Source: Sinorhizobium fredii USDA 205 (lineage in GTDB: Bacteria; Pseudomonadota; Alphaproteobacteria; Rhizobiales; Rhizobiaceae). From it: 64,000 nucleotides of DNA. This document shows positions 1 to 8,731 of the stretch, in pieces. The stretch is from assembly GCF_001461695.1 (NCBI RefSeq), contig NZ_AUTC01000142.1:1-64000 (forward strand), written 5' to 3'. The translations under genes and the position numbers were made by a program. Numbering within the stretch: the stretch's first letter is position 1; each line of letters opens with the position of its first letter. Below the pieces are notes generated by a model. It saw nothing but the letters and a program-made list of their open reading frames with translations. It had not been told where the DNA came from and made no database searches.

Positions 1-296
1 CCGCCAGTGCCGCCGCCTTCACCGCCAGTGCCGCCGCCTTCGCCGCCGCCCGTGCCGGTGTCCTGTCCGCCGCCGGTGCCGGTGTCCTGCCCGCCGCCGG
101 TGCCGGTATCCTGTCCGCCACCGGTTCCACCTTCGCCGACCGTGGCGGGGCTGCTCGTGTCGAATCCGCCGTTAGGTCCGGCTTCGAAGCTGCTGGCCGC
201 GCCGGTATCCGCAAGAGCCATCGTCACCGGTCCTCCGACGACGCCGAACAAGCTCATTGTGGAAACGAGCAGCACTTTTTTGAATGCACTGTGCAT
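1..296 (-). CDS. Gly-rich secreted repeat protein, 5' part only
   Basis: Partial gene running off the left edge; 98 codons are visible. The ATG at 296 is preceded by a strong AAGGAAGGG ribosome site. The product starts with a basic n-region (MHSAFKKVLL), a hydrophobic stretch and an Ala-Leu-Ala-Asp cleavage-like site near residue 33, so it is probably exported. After a short linker the sequence is near-perfect tandem repeats of GGGQDTGT, passing into GGGE/GGTGGEG units that continue past the edge. Low-complexity Gly/Asp/Thr repeats suggest a flexible surface or Ca-binding-like region, but no family is recognised. The repeats are at DNA level too, so copy number may vary between strains. Confidence 0.7.
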   Translation of the reverse strand, partial: MHSAFKKVLLVSTMSLFGVVGGPVTMALADTGAASSFEAGPNGGFDTSSPATVGEGGTGGGQDTGTGGGQDTGTGGGQDTGTGGGEGGGTGGEGGGTG

Positions 297-401
297 ATCT
301 TTACCCTTCCTTGTTTCGGAACGGGCAGAGACTGGCATCCGGCAACTGACAGGCGGCTGAGCGCGGCTGTCAGCATTCTGTCAGGCGCGGCAAACGATGC
401 G

Positions 402-508
402 CTACTGCATGTTTCCATAAATCGCAGCCGATTTAAGGATAAGAACATGCAGCAACTCAAAGTGCTACAGCGTCCTTTGTGCGTCTGAAAAGACGCTCGG
501 CGCTGTAG
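402..508 (+). repeat. RIME-type intergenic element, copy 1
   Basis: About 107 bp made of two palindromes. The first runs from CTACTGCATG to ACATGCAGCA around a TTAAATCG-like core. The second starts CTACAGCG and closes CGCTGTAG, with GCGTCTGAAAAGACGC inside. The joint AAAGTGCTACAGCG is common to all copies in the window. This matches the Rhizobium intergenic mosaic element (RIME) family as I know it. It lies between the Gly-rich gene and infC. Confidence 0.8.
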
Positions 509-513
509 AACGC

Positions 514-540
514 AAAAAGCCGCCCGAGGGCGGCTTTTTT
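514..540. terminator. bidirectional Rho-independent terminator
   Basis: AGCCGCC / GGCGGCT stem with a CGAG loop, preceded by a run of A and followed by six T. It can work in both directions; on the minus strand it ends infC transcription about 150 bp after the stop codon. It sits between two oppositely oriented RIME copies. Confidence 0.8.
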
Positions 541-574
541 GATCGAGATTTGTTTTGACGTGCGGCCCGCGCTA

Positions 575-681
575 CTACAGCGCCGCGCGCCCTGTCAGGC
601 GCGCAAAGGTCGCTGTAGCACTTTGAATCGCTGCCTGTCTTTGCTCTTAAGTCGAGGTCGACTTAAGAAGACATGCAGTAG
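575..681 (-). repeat. RIME-type intergenic element, copy 2 (inverted)
   Basis: Same two-palindrome element as at 402-508 but in opposite orientation: CTACAGCG...CGCTGTAGCACTTTGAATCGCTG, then a CTTAAGTCGAGGTCGACTTAAG palindrome-type core and ACATGCAGTAG. It ends 6 bp from the infC stop codon, so it is within the 3' untranslated part of the infC transcript. Confidence 0.8.
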
Positions 682-687
682 CCGGCC

Positions 688-1224
688 TTACTTCGGCGCA
701 AGCACCATCATCATCTGGCGGCCTTCGAGCTTCGGTTCGGCTTCGACCTTGGCGATCGCCTGCGTATCGTCCTTGACCTGCAGCAGAAGCTTCATGCCGA
801 GTTCCTGGTGAGCCATTTCGCGGCCGCGGAACTTCAGCGTCACCTTGACCTTGTCGCCGTCCTCGAAGAAGCGGTTCATCGCCTTCATCTTCACCTCATA
901 ATCATGGGTGTCGATGTTCGGGCGCATCTTGATTTCCTTGATCTCGACGATCTTCTGCTTCTTGCGCGCCTCGGCCGCCTTCTTCTGGTTGGCGTACTTC
1001 AGCTTGCCAAGATCGAGGATCTTGCACACCGGCGGTTCGGAATTCGGTGCGATCTCCACCAGATCGAGACCGGACTCTTCCGCCATGCGGAGCGCCTGGT
1101 CGATCGGGATGCTGCCCAAATTCTGGCCTTCGGCGTCGATGAGCTGAACCCGGGGGACCCGGATTTCCTTGTTTGCGCGCGGCCCTTCCTTGACTGGGGC
1201 GTCCGCTTTGAACGGTCTGCGAAT
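688..1224 (-). CDS. infC: Translation initiation factor IF-3 (ATT start)
   Basis: IF-3 binds the 30S subunit, keeps 50S off and checks the start-codon/initiator tRNA pair. The 178-residue product has the IF3 N-domain (about residues 10-80: [19 protein letters not shown], then [10 protein letters not shown]), the basic linker [11 protein letters not shown] and the C-domain with the usual [11 protein letters not shown] segment. The first in-frame ATG (1119) would cut off half of the N-domain. An in-frame ATT at 1224, preceded by GAGGAGAG, restores the full family length. Rare ATT/AUU starts are characteristic of infC and allow IF-3 to repress its own translation. The start choice is inferred from homology and the ribosome site. 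Confidence 0.95.
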   Translation of the reverse strand: MRRPFKADAPVKEGPRANKEIRVPRVQLIDAEGQNLGSIPIDQALRMAEESGLDLVEIAPNSEPPVCKILDLGKLKYANQKKAAEARKKQKIVEIKEIKMRPNIDTHDYEVKMKAMNRFFEDGDKVKVTLKFRGREMAHQELGMKLLLQVKDDTQAIAKVEAEPKLEGRQMMMVLAPK

Positions 1225-1444
1225 GGTCGTACTCTCCTCGAGCTGTTTACGTGATAGTGGTCTAAAGAAACAATCAGCGTCATCTCAAACGGTGCGCTTG
1301 AAACAGTCACTGACGGCAATGTGTGAATTGCGGCTCCGGAGTCAATAGCATGGCCCGCGACGAAAATCACCTCTTCGTGGCCTTGGCGAATCTGTTTTTT
1401 GGCGGGATATCTGATCGAAACGGGTGATTGCAAGGGATGAAGCG

Positions 1445-2251
1445 ATGTCAGCAATGCCGGCCGAAACCGAAGTCACGCATATAAAGGTGGGTGCGGACGC
1501 CACGGCGCGCAACATCGCCATGCGGATTTTCCGTGCCGAGCTTCCCGCCAACCGCCCCGCCCTCGTCTGGCTCGGCGGCTACCGGTCCGACATGACCGGG
1601 ACGAAGGCGCTGGAGGTCGAACGCCACGCTCATGCGGTCGGAACGGACTGCGTGCGCTTCGACTATTCCGGCCATGGCGCTTCCGGCGGCGACTTCACGG
1701 AAGGCACGATCTCGCGCTGGCTCGAGGAAAGCCTCGCAGTCGTCGATCACGCCGTCGCCGGCCGCATGATCCTGATCGGTTCCTCGATGGGCGCCTGGGT
1801 CGCTCTACGCCTCATCGAAGAATTGAGGGCGCGCGGCCAGGGGAAACGCGTCGCCGGCCTGGTGCTGATTGCTCCCGCCCCGGATTTCACCACCGAGCTC
1901 GTCGAACCCAAACTGACGGAGGCCGAGCGGACTTCGCTTGCCGAGAAGGGCTATTTCGAGGAGCCATCAGACTATAGCCCCGAGCCTAATGTGTTCACCC
2001 TTGCCCTCATCGAGGACGGGCGGAAAAACCGGGTCCTCAAAGGGCCTGTCGAGACGGGCTGCCCGGTGCATATTCTGCAGGGCATGCGCGATCCGGATGT
2101 GCCCTATAGGCACGCGCTGAAGCTGATGGAGCACATGCCGGCGGACGACGTCGTCATGACCCTCATTCGCGACGGCGACCACCGGTTGTCGCGCGAGGAA
2201 GACATTGTCAAACTGAAACAGGCCGTCAGCGCCATTCTTGCCAAGGCCTGA
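1445..2251 (+). CDS. Alpha/beta hydrolase
   Basis: A 268-residue serine hydrolase of the alpha/beta fold. The nucleophile elbow is GSSMG (Ser114). The likely acid is in QGMRDPDVP (Asp216 or Asp218) and the catalytic His is His246 in DGDH. An oxyanion-type WLGGYRSDM stretch lies near residue 43. There is no signal peptide, so it should be cytoplasmic. A GTG at 1424 would add seven residues; the ATG at 1445 is preferred because AGGGA lies just upstream. Family members are annotated as esterases or palmitoyl-thioesterase-like enzymes, and the substrate cannot be read from sequence. It diverges from infC and has no operon partner. Confidence 0.85.
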   Translation: MSAMPAETEVTHIKVGADATARNIAMRIFRAELPANRPALVWLGGYRSDMTGTKALEVERHAHAVGTDCVRFDYSGHGASGGDFTEGTISRWLEESLAVVDHAVAGRMILIGSSMGAWVALRLIEELRARGQGKRVAGLVLIAPAPDFTTELVEPKLTEAERTSLAEKGYFEEPSDYSPEPNVFTLALIEDGRKNRVLKGPVETGCPVHILQGMRDPDVPYRHALKLMEHMPADDVVMTLIRDGDHRLSREEDIVKLKQAVSAILAKA

Positions 2252-2504
2252 GTGCCCGGCCGGCATCCGTTAGCACTCCGCCCTTTTTTGGAACGTATCC
2301 CGGACAGCCCGGGATGCGGGGCTTCCGCTGCCTTTTCGTGGGTGATCTTAACCATAAAGGTCATCCGACGAATCGGTAGATTGACTCAAACGGTCCGACC
2401 ATATTAACTCTTTATTAACGATTAGAGCAGCGCTAGGGGAAGCCTACAAAAGCTGTCATCAACTTGAGATTGCGCGTGCACGCACGCGCTTGCAGGGGAT
2501 CTGT

Positions 2505-3125
2505 ATGGCATTTTGGACCGGGGTAAAGTCAGGCGTCGCTGCATTGTGCGCAGTTTTCGTTTCTGCAAGCATGGCAATTCCCGCCCAGTCGGGCTCCATG
2601 CCCTCAATGCAGACCGGCTCGGCAACCTCGCAGCCGATCGGGCATTTCGAGTTCTGTCAGAAGAACAGGAGTGAATGCGGCGTCCGGTCTCGGGCGGGCG
2701 CGGCGCCGCGAGTCACGGCGAGCGGCTGGGCCGTCATCCGGCAAGTGAACGCCGCGGTCAACCGCGAGATCTCGCCGGTCACCGACCAGGAGCTTCTCGG
2801 CAGGGACGAGGTCTGGTCCTATCCGAAAGGCCGGGGCGACTGCGAGGATTTCGCACTCGAGAAGCGCCGGCGCCTGATGCAGCGTGGCTTTGCTGCCGGC
2901 AATCTGCTGATGACCGTCGTGCGCAAGCCCGACGGAGAGGGCCATGCGGTGCTGACGGTGCGCACTGCCCAGGGCGACTTCATCCTCGATAATCTCGAAA
3001 ACACCGTAAAGCTCTGGACCAAGACGCCCTACCGCTTCCTGAAACGCCAGGCCTCGAACAATAGCGGCCGCTGGGTCACGATCGACAACAGCGCCGAGGT
3101 GCTGGTCGGCTCCGTTGGCAAGTGA
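2505..3125 (+). CDS. Transglutaminase-like cysteine protease (BTLCP family)
   Basis: A 206-residue exported protein with an N-terminal hydrophobic segment (residues 8-28, ending near AIPAQS). The BTLCP/DUF920 catalytic triad is visible: Cys113 in GRGDCEDFALEKR, His147 in GEGHAVLTV and Asp162 in FILDNL. The family includes LapG-type periplasmic proteases that cleave adhesins at a di-alanine site. No LapD-like partner or adhesin is next to it here, so that role is only a possibility. The ATG at 2505 with GGGGAT upstream is preferred over the TTG at 2490. A clear terminator follows at 3163. Confidence 0.85.
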   Translation: MAFWTGVKSGVAALCAVFVSASMAIPAQSGSMPSMQTGSATSQPIGHFEFCQKNRSECGVRSRAGAAPRVTASGWAVIRQVNAAVNREISPVTDQELLGRDEVWSYPKGRGDCEDFALEKRRRLMQRGFAAGNLLMTVVRKPDGEGHAVLTVRTAQGDFILDNLENTVKLWTKTPYRFLKRQASNNSGRWVTIDNSAEVLVGSVGK

Positions 3126-3162
3126 GCTGCCGGAGAATTACGAAGACAAGCCGATTTTCAAG

Positions 3163-3185
3163 AAGGGCCGGTCTCGGCCCTTTTT
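3163..3185 (+). terminator. Rho-independent terminator after the BTLCP gene
   Basis: AAGGGCC / GGCCCTT stem with a 6-base loop, followed by TTT, 37 bp after the stop codon of the gene ending at 3125. The convergent mbfA stop lies 31 bp further on. Confidence 0.8.
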
Positions 3186-3216
3186 CGTGTCGTTACCTCA
3201 TATTTTCCAGCACGCG

Positions 3217-4200
3217 TCAGGCATTGCCGATGACGATGCCCGCCGCCAGCACAAGGCCACCACCGAGCACGACCTGAAAGGCTGCTCTCAGGAACGGTGT
3301 CTCCATGAAACGGTTCTGGATGAAGGCAATGGCCCAGAGTTCGAAGAAGACGATCGCCACCGCGGTCACCGTCGCAGTCCAGAAGTGCGGAATGAGGTAG
3401 GGAAGCGCATGGCCGAGGCCGCCAAGCGCCGTCATGATGCCAGAGGCGAGGCCGCGCTTGACCGGTGAGCCGCGGCCGGAAAGCCGGCCGTCGTCATGGG
3501 CGGCCTCGGTAAAACCCATGGAGATCCCCGCACCGACCGAGGCCGAAAGCCCGACCAGGAAGGTCTGCCAGGTATCCTGGGTTGCGAAGGCGGCGGCGAA
3601 GATCGGCGCCAGCGTCGAAACCGAACCATCCATCAGGCCTGCCAGGCCCGGCTGCACATAGGTCAGAATGAACTGGCGATGGGACGTCTCGTCCTCATCG
3701 GCGCGCACGTCTGCGGGCGTATGCCTTTCGCCGAGCCGGCGGGCGAGAGATTCATGCGTCTTCTCGGCGATCGCCAGATCCCCCAACAGCTTGCGCGTCG
3801 CCGCGTCGCGCGTCCGTGCCGCCGCCTCGAGATAGAAGCGGTGGGCCGCCGCCTCCATGGCTTCCGCCTCGGTGCGGGCCTTTTCGATCGGCATTTCGGC
3901 AATCAGCCAGTCCGGCTTGCGCTCCGGAAAGTCACGCACATGCTCGCGCCGGATGAGCGGAATGCGGCTGCCGAAGCGCGCCACATGCAGGTCGATCAGG
4001 GCCTGCCGATGGTGGCTCTCCTCCTCCGCCATTTCCTCGAAGACCTTGGCGGATTGCGGGTATTTGTCGCGCAGCGCATGCGCATAGGCGAGATAGATGC
4101 GGCCATCGTCCTCTTCGGAAGCGATGGCGAGCGCCAGGATTTCCTGGTCGCTCAGCGAAAGAAAAGAACGCGTCGAGCGGGCGAAGAGGCGGGAAAACAT
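3217..4200 (-). CDS. mbfA: Membrane-bound ferritin / iron exporter MbfA
   Basis: 327 residues in two parts. Residues 15-165 form a ferritin-like (rubrerythrin/erythrin) domain with carboxylate-His motifs: EEDDGRIY near Glu30, EEMAEEESHH near residues 55-64, then AHRFYLEAA and IAEKTHE. Residues 170-327 form a VIT1/CCC1-like membrane domain (LAGLMDGSVSTLAPIF, GLSASVGAGISMGFTEAA). In Bradyrhizobium and Agrobacterium MbfA exports iron and protects against peroxide and acid stress, and Irr represses it. An Irr-type ICE operator lies 12-30 bp upstream of this start, and irr itself is in the same window at 36.6 kb. Function is inferred from this domain pair and the operator. Confidence 0.93.
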   Translation of the reverse strand: MFSRLFARSTRSFLSLSDQEILALAIASEEDDGRIYLAYAHALRDKYPQSAKVFEEMAEEESHHRQALIDLHVARFGSRIPLIRREHVRDFPERKPDWLIAEMPIEKARTEAEAMEAAAHRFYLEAAARTRDAATRKLLGDLAIAEKTHESLARRLGERHTPADVRADEDETSHRQFILTYVQPGLAGLMDGSVSTLAPIFAAAFATQDTWQTFLVGLSASVGAGISMGFTEAAHDDGRLSGRGSPVKRGLASGIMTALGGLGHALPYLIPHFWTATVTAVAIVFFELWAIAFIQNRFMETPFLRAAFQVVLGGGLVLAAGIVIGNA

Positions 4201-4211
4201 CGGCGGACCTT

Positions 4212-4230
4212 CTTTAGAATAATTCTAAAG
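4212..4230. promoter_or_regulatory. ICE operator for Irr upstream of mbfA
   Basis: CTTTAGAATAATTCTAAAG is a perfect palindrome that fits the iron control element (TTTAGAA-N3-TTCTAAA) bound by rhizobial Irr. It begins 12 bp upstream of the mbfA ATG, a position suited to repression under low iron. Confidence 0.88.
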
Positions 4231-4300
4231 AAATAGGAGTCACGGGGCCGAGCGTCAAGTCCGCGAGCTGGCAGACAAGACCAACGACGCAGCGCTGCCG

Positions 4301-4408
4301 CCCCTCATCCCGCTGCCGCGACCTTCTCCCCGCACGCGGGGAGAAGAGACAATGCCGCGCGCTCCCAGCCCCCCTCCCTGCATGCGGGGAGAGGGTTAGG
4401 GTGAGGGG
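4301..4408. repeat. Palindromic intergenic repeat (CCTTCTCCCC family)
   Basis: Two nested palindromes: CTTCTCCCCGCACGCGGGGAGAAG, then CCTCCCTGCATGCGGGGAGAGG, flanked by CCCCTCATCC and GGGTGAGGGG in inverted order. Such elements are common in rhizobial intergenic DNA. It lies between mbfA and the 3' end of cfa. A related copy is at 11706-11773. Confidence 0.7.
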
Positions 4409-4462
4409 CAAACTTGGTTTGAACTCGCCGCGGGTGGAGACCACAAGCGCCAATCGCTGGCC

Positions 4463-5704
4463 TCAAATCGCCAGATCGAGTGTTTTTTCCCGCTCGATAT
4501 AGGCGCGCTGCTGATCGGTGATGTAGTCGCGCACGATCGGCGCCGCATCGCGGGAGCGTGAAAGCTGCATGTGGAAGACGAGCTGGCTGCCGGTGCGGAA
4601 CATCATCTCGGCGCTGATCAGATAGAACTCCCACATCCTGGCGAAGCGCTCGTCATACATTGCGATCACCTTGTCGCGGTTTTCCTCGAAGCGCGCGCCC
4701 CAATGGGCGAGCGTCGTCGCATAATGGACGCGCAGGAATTCGAGGTCGCTCACCCACAGGCTGTTGCGCTCGACAACCTCGAAAACCTCCGACAGGGCCG
4801 GCGAATAGGCGCCGGGAAAAATGTACTTCCTGAGCCAGGGGCTCGCCATGCCGGGCGGGCTCATATGACCGATCGAGTGCAGCACGGCGAGGCCGTCATC
4901 CGGCATCAGTGCGTTCAGCTTCTTGAAATACTCGTCGTAGTGATGGACGCCGACATGCTCGAACATGCCGACCGAGACGATGCGGTCGAAGGGGCCCTCG
5001 ACGTCGCGATAGTCCTTCAACTCGAAGCGCACCCGGTCGGCCATGCCCGCGGCACGCGCCCGCTCGGAGGCGAGCGCCTGCTGCTCCTTCGACAGGGTGA
5101 CGCCGAGGACCTCGACATTTTCGAGCGCCGCCAGATAGAGCGCCAGATCGCCCCAGCCGCAGCCGATGTCGAGCACTTTCATGCCGGGCTTCAGGCAGAG
5201 TTTTGCGGCCAGCAGCCGCAGCTTGTTGCGCTGCGCCGCCTCCAGCGTCTCATCCGGCTCGCGGAAATAGGCGCAGGAATAGAGCATGTTTTCGTCGAGG
5301 AAGAGTTTGTAGAACGCATTGCCGAGATCGTAGTGATGGGCGACGTTCTGCTGCGCCTTGCCTTTCGGATTGGCCTGCTGGCGCTTGCGGAAGCGCATCT
5401 TGATCGCCCGCAGCAGCTTCTGGATCGGGTAGGAGCCGAGCGACAGCCGGTTGATCGAGAAGAGAGTGAGGAAGTCGCGAAGCGTCGACCCCTCCTCGAA
5501 GCGCATCGTCCCGTCCATATAGGCCTCGCCGGCGGCGAGCTCGGCATTGAGGACGAGGCTGCGATAGAGCCGCTTGTCCGTCAGCCGCATCGTGACGCTC
5601 GGCCCGGGTTCGCCGGAAAAGACATGTCTTTTGCCGTCCGCATCGATCACGGTCAGCGTGCCCTTGCGGATGAAGGCTTTCATCATATGCGACAGTGGAA
5701 ACAT
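4463..5704 (-). CDS. cfa: Cyclopropane-fatty-acyl-phospholipid synthase
   Basis: 413 residues, the usual length. The enzyme transfers a methylene from S-adenosylmethionine onto the double bond of membrane phospholipid acyl chains. The SAM-binding motif VLDIGCGWGDLALYLA is near residues 175-190, after the family signature QNVAHHYDLGNAFYKLFLD. SVGMFEHVG and the C-terminal HYATTLAHW segment are also typical. Rhizobia often have two cfa genes, and which paralogue this is cannot be settled here. Its substrates, unsaturated acyl chains, are made by the fabA-fabB pathway also in this window. Alternative starts exist at the MM pair around residue 7; the first ATG is kept. Confidence 0.93.
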   Translation of the reverse strand: MFPLSHMMKAFIRKGTLTVIDADGKRHVFSGEPGPSVTMRLTDKRLYRSLVLNAELAAGEAYMDGTMRFEEGSTLRDFLTLFSINRLSLGSYPIQKLLRAIKMRFRKRQQANPKGKAQQNVAHHYDLGNAFYKLFLDENMLYSCAYFREPDETLEAAQRNKLRLLAAKLCLKPGMKVLDIGCGWGDLALYLAALENVEVLGVTLSKEQQALASERARAAGMADRVRFELKDYRDVEGPFDRIVSVGMFEHVGVHHYDEYFKKLNALMPDDGLAVLHSIGHMSPPGMASPWLRKYIFPGAYSPALSEVFEVVERNSLWVSDLEFLRVHYATTLAHWGARFEENRDKVIAMYDERFARMWEFYLISAEMMFRTGSQLVFHMQLSRSRDAAPIVRDYITDQQRAYIEREKTLDLAI

Positions 5705-5833
5705 GCAATCCCTCGATCTCGTCCCGCGTCCCGGTGGCGGCAGGTGACCCTAAACAGCGGGCCTCCAAAATGCACGCCCAATCTTGCAGGCCTTGCACAC
5801 TTGCATCTTGAGTTGCGGAAGCGGGCAAAGGAA

Positions 5834-5859
5834 AAGGGCGGCAGGTAACCCGCCGCCCC
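5834..5859 (-). terminator. Rho-independent terminator after efp
   Basis: On the minus strand GGGCGGC...GCCGCCC forms the stem with a partly paired GGT/ACC interior, followed by TTTT. It begins 25 bp after the efp stop codon. Confidence 0.75.
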
Positions 5860-5884
5860 CATTCAACAGCGATCAAACCGCTAA

Positions 5885-6454
5885 TCAGTCCTTGGCGCGT
5901 TCGACGTAGGAACCGTCTTCCGTCGCGATGACGACGCGGGTGCCGGCCTGGATATGCGGCGGCACGGAGGTGCGGACGCCGTTCGAAAGAAGGGCCGGCT
6001 TATAGGAGGAGGAGGCCGTTTGGCCCTTGACGACCGGTTCGGTCTCGGTGATCTCGAGGATGACGTGGCGCGGCAGGTCGATGGCGATCGCAATGCCTTC
6101 GTGGATCGACAACATCACAGCCATGCCTTCCTGGAGATAAGCCTTCAGGTCGCCGATATCGTCAACCGACATGACGAGCTGGTCGTAGCTCTCCGGATTC
6201 ATGAAGTGGAAGCCTTCGGCATCCTCATAGAGGAAGGTGTGTTCGCGGTCCTCGACGAAGGCGCGCTCGACCTGCTCGGTGGTGCGATAGCGCTCCGAGA
6301 CCTTCACGCCGTCGGAGATGCGGCGCATGTCGACCTGCGTGACCGGCGTGCCCTTGCCCGGATGGAAGTTCTGCGCGGTGAGCACGACATAGAGCTTGCC
6401 GTCGACGTCGAGAACGTTGCCCTTGCGGACCGAAGAGGCGATGACCTTGACCAT
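5885..6454 (-). CDS. efp: Elongation factor P
   Basis: 189 residues. EF-P binds between the P and E sites and relieves ribosome stalling at proline runs. The KOW-like N-domain carries the modified loop HPGKG with Lys34 at its tip, the residue that EpmA beta-lysylates. Two OB domains follow, with the C-terminal [16 protein letters not shown] signature. The start is the ATG at 6454 with AGGAAG upstream; an open frame extends to 6562 but is not conserved EF-P sequence. The divergent neighbours epmA and epmB encode the modification enzymes, so substrate and modifiers share one intergenic promoter region (6455-6615). Confidence 0.97.
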   Translation of the reverse strand: MVKVIASSVRKGNVLDVDGKLYVVLTAQNFHPGKGTPVTQVDMRRISDGVKVSERYRTTEQVERAFVEDREHTFLYEDAEGFHFMNPESYDQLVMSVDDIGDLKAYLQEGMAVMLSIHEGIAIAIDLPRHVILEITETEPVVKGQTASSSYKPALLSNGVRTSVPPHIQAGTRVVIATEDGSYVERAKD

Positions 6455-6615
6455 TAGTCTTCCTTGTAAGAGAGGTATCAGCGACACGAGCGGGCCGGAG
6501 ATCGGCCCGGAAAGGACGCGAAAATTACGATTTCGCGCCGCCACTACCCTAATTCCGCGCAAATAGCCAGCCTGAGCCGGCCTTCGCGCCGAAGAAAGCT
6601 TGGATCGAAACGACC

Positions 6616-7668
6616 ATGCCGCATGCTTCTCCCTGGTGGACCCCGGATGTCCATGCCGACCGGCGACCCTTCCTGGTCGGGCGCAACCGCATCCAGTCGG
6701 CGCTCCGCCGCTTCTTCGCCGAGCGGGACTTCATCGAAGTGGATACGGCGACGCTGCAGGTGTCACCGGGCAATGAGGCGCATCTACATGCCTTCGCAAC
6801 GCAAGCGCTCGGCCATGACGGATCAGTGCAGCCGCTCTATCTGCACACCTCGCCCGAATTCGCCTGCAAGAAGCTCATCGCTGCCGGCGAAAGACGCATC
6901 GCCTGTTTCGCCCATGTCTACCGCAATCGCGAGCGCGGCCCGCTGCACCATCCGGAATTCACCATGCTCGAATGGTACCGCGCCGGGGAGACCTACGAGA
7001 CGTTGATGCGCGATTGCGCCGTGATCCTGGCGCTCGCCGCCGAGACTGCCGGCACGCCGTTCCTCTCTTACCAAGGGAGGACCTGCGATCCCTTCCTCGA
7101 ACCGGAGCGGCTTTCGGTGGCCGAGGCCTTCGAGCGCTTCGCCGGGATCGATCTTCTCGCTTCGATAGGAAAAGACGGCGCCACCGATCGCGAAATCCTG
7201 GCGGCTGCGATGCGGCAAGCCGGCCTGCGGGTCGCCGACGACGACACCTGGGCTGACCTCTTCAGCGGCGTGCTGGTCGAAAAGGTCGAGCCCAATCTCG
7301 GCTTCGGCCGGCCGACGATCCTCGATGAATATCCGGTCGCTGAGGCCGCACTGGCCCGCCCGACGCCGCGCGACCGCCGGGTCGCCGAGCGTTTCGAGCT
7401 CTATGCCTGCGGGGTCGAGCTCGCCAACGCCTTCGGCGAACTGACGGATGCCAAGGAACAGCGCCGCCGCTTCGAGCTGGAGATGACGGAAAAGGCGCGG
7501 GTCTATGGCGAGACTTATCCGCTCGACGAGGACTTTCTAGCTGCACTTGCCATGATGCCCGAGGCGAGCGGCATCGCGCTCGGCTTCGACCGTCTGGTGA
7601 TGCTGGCGATGGGTGCGGCGCGCATCGACCAGGTACTCTGGGCGCCGGTGGCGGAGGCGAGCACATGA
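6616..7668 (+). CDS. epmA: EF-P beta-lysine ligase EpmA (PoxA/GenX)
   Basis: 350 residues, a class II lysyl-tRNA synthetase-like catalytic domain without the N-terminal anticodon-binding domain. Motif 2 is seen in [20 protein letters not shown] and motif 3 in [15 protein letters not shown], with [19 protein letters not shown] at the start. It activates (R)-beta-lysine and attaches it to EF-P Lys34. Its stop overlaps the epmB start by four bases (ATGA), so the two are translationally coupled. efp is divergent 161 bp upstream. Confidence 0.93.
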   Translation: MPHASPWWTPDVHADRRPFLVGRNRIQSALRRFFAERDFIEVDTATLQVSPGNEAHLHAFATQALGHDGSVQPLYLHTSPEFACKKLIAAGERRIACFAHVYRNRERGPLHHPEFTMLEWYRAGETYETLMRDCAVILALAAETAGTPFLSYQGRTCDPFLEPERLSVAEAFERFAGIDLLASIGKDGATDREILAAAMRQAGLRVADDDTWADLFSGVLVEKVEPNLGFGRPTILDEYPVAEAALARPTPRDRRVAERFELYACGVELANAFGELTDAKEQRRRFELEMTEKARVYGETYPLDEDFLAALAMMPEASGIALGFDRLVMLAMGAARIDQVLWAPVAEAST

Positions 7669-8717
7669 CCGCACACCGTCCCCTTCGTACGGCGGGCGAT
7701 CTCGTCGAAGCCGGCCTGATCGACGCCTCGACCGAAGAAGCGATCTCCCGCGTCGCCTCCCGCTACGCAATTGCCATCAGCCCGGTTGTCGCAGGCCTCA
7801 TCGACCGCGCCGATCCGCAGGATCCGATCGCCAGGCAGTTCGTGCCGGACGCGGCCGAACTGACGCTGACGCCGGAGGAGCGGGCCGATCCGATCGGCGA
7901 CGGCGCTCACAGCCCCGTCACGGGTATCGTCCACCGCTATCCGGACCGGGTGCTGCTCAAGGCCGTGCATGTCTGCCCGGTCTATTGCCGCTTCTGCTTC
8001 CGCCGCGAGATGGTCGGTCCGCAGGGGCTCGGCACGCTGACGCCCTCCGAACTCGACGCGGCGATCGCCTATATCGCCGACCATTCGGAGATCTGGGAAG
8101 TGATCCTCACCGGCGGCGACCCGCTGGTGCTCTCGCCGCGGCGGCTCGGCGAAATCCTGGAGCGGCTCGGCGCAATCGACCACGTCAAGGTCGTCCGTTT
8201 CCACACGCGCGTGCCGGTCGTCGAGCCGCACCGCGTCGACGCGGATCTGATCGCTGCGCTCAAAAGCAGCGGCAAGGCGACCTATGTGGCGCTCCACGCC
8301 AATCATCCGCGCGAGCTGACGCCCGAAGCGCGGGCCGCCGCCGCCCGGCTGATCGATTCAGGGATCGTCATGGTCAGCCAATCGGTGCTGCTCAAGGGCG
8401 TCAATGACGACCCGGAAGTGCTCGCCGAACTGATGCGCGCCTTCGTCGAGACGCGGATCAAGCCCTATTACCTGCACCATCCGGATCTTGCGCCCGGCAC
8501 CAGCCATTTCCGGCTGACGATCGAAGAGGGCCAGGCGCTCGTCGCCTCGTTGCGCGGCCGCGTCTCGGGCCTCTGCCAGCCGACCTATATCCTCGACATC
8601 CCCGGCGGCCACGGCAAGGCTGTCATCAGCGCCGGCGCGATCGAGGCGGAAGGGGGTGGCTGCTACACCGTCACCGATTTCCGCGGAAACGAGCACGCCT
8701 ATCCGCCGCAAGGCTGA
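7665..8717 (+). CDS. epmB: EF-P-specific lysine 2,3-aminomutase EpmB
   Basis: 350 residues, a radical-SAM, PLP-dependent aminomutase (YjeK/KamA family). The 4Fe-4S cluster motif is CPVYCRFC (Cys104, Cys108, Cys111). LTGGDPLVLSPRRL and the C-terminal DIPGGHGK segment, the PLP-lysine region, are conserved. It converts (S)-alpha-lysine to (R)-beta-lysine for EpmA. The start overlaps the end of epmA, and together with the adjacent efp this points to the EF-P role rather than lysine catabolism. Confidence 0.93.
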   Translation: MTAHRPLRTAGDLVEAGLIDASTEEAISRVASRYAIAISPVVAGLIDRADPQDPIARQFVPDAAELTLTPEERADPIGDGAHSPVTGIVHRYPDRVLLKAVHVCPVYCRFCFRREMVGPQGLGTLTPSELDAAIAYIADHSEIWEVILTGGDPLVLSPRRLGEILERLGAIDHVKVVRFHTRVPVVEPHRVDADLIAALKSSGKATYVALHANHPRELTPEARAAAARLIDSGIVMVSQSVLLKGVNDDPEVLAELMRAFVETRIKPYYLHHPDLAPGTSHFRLTIEEGQALVASLRGRVSGLCQPTYILDIPGGHGKAVISAGAIEAEGGGCYTVTDFRGNEHAYPPQG

Positions 8718-8731
8718 CCGGCCGGCACAGC

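Noticed and set aside
1-130. Short tandem repeats resembling a CRISPR array
   Set aside because: Units are directly adjacent, without unique spacers, and translate in frame as a Gly-rich repeat in an exported protein.
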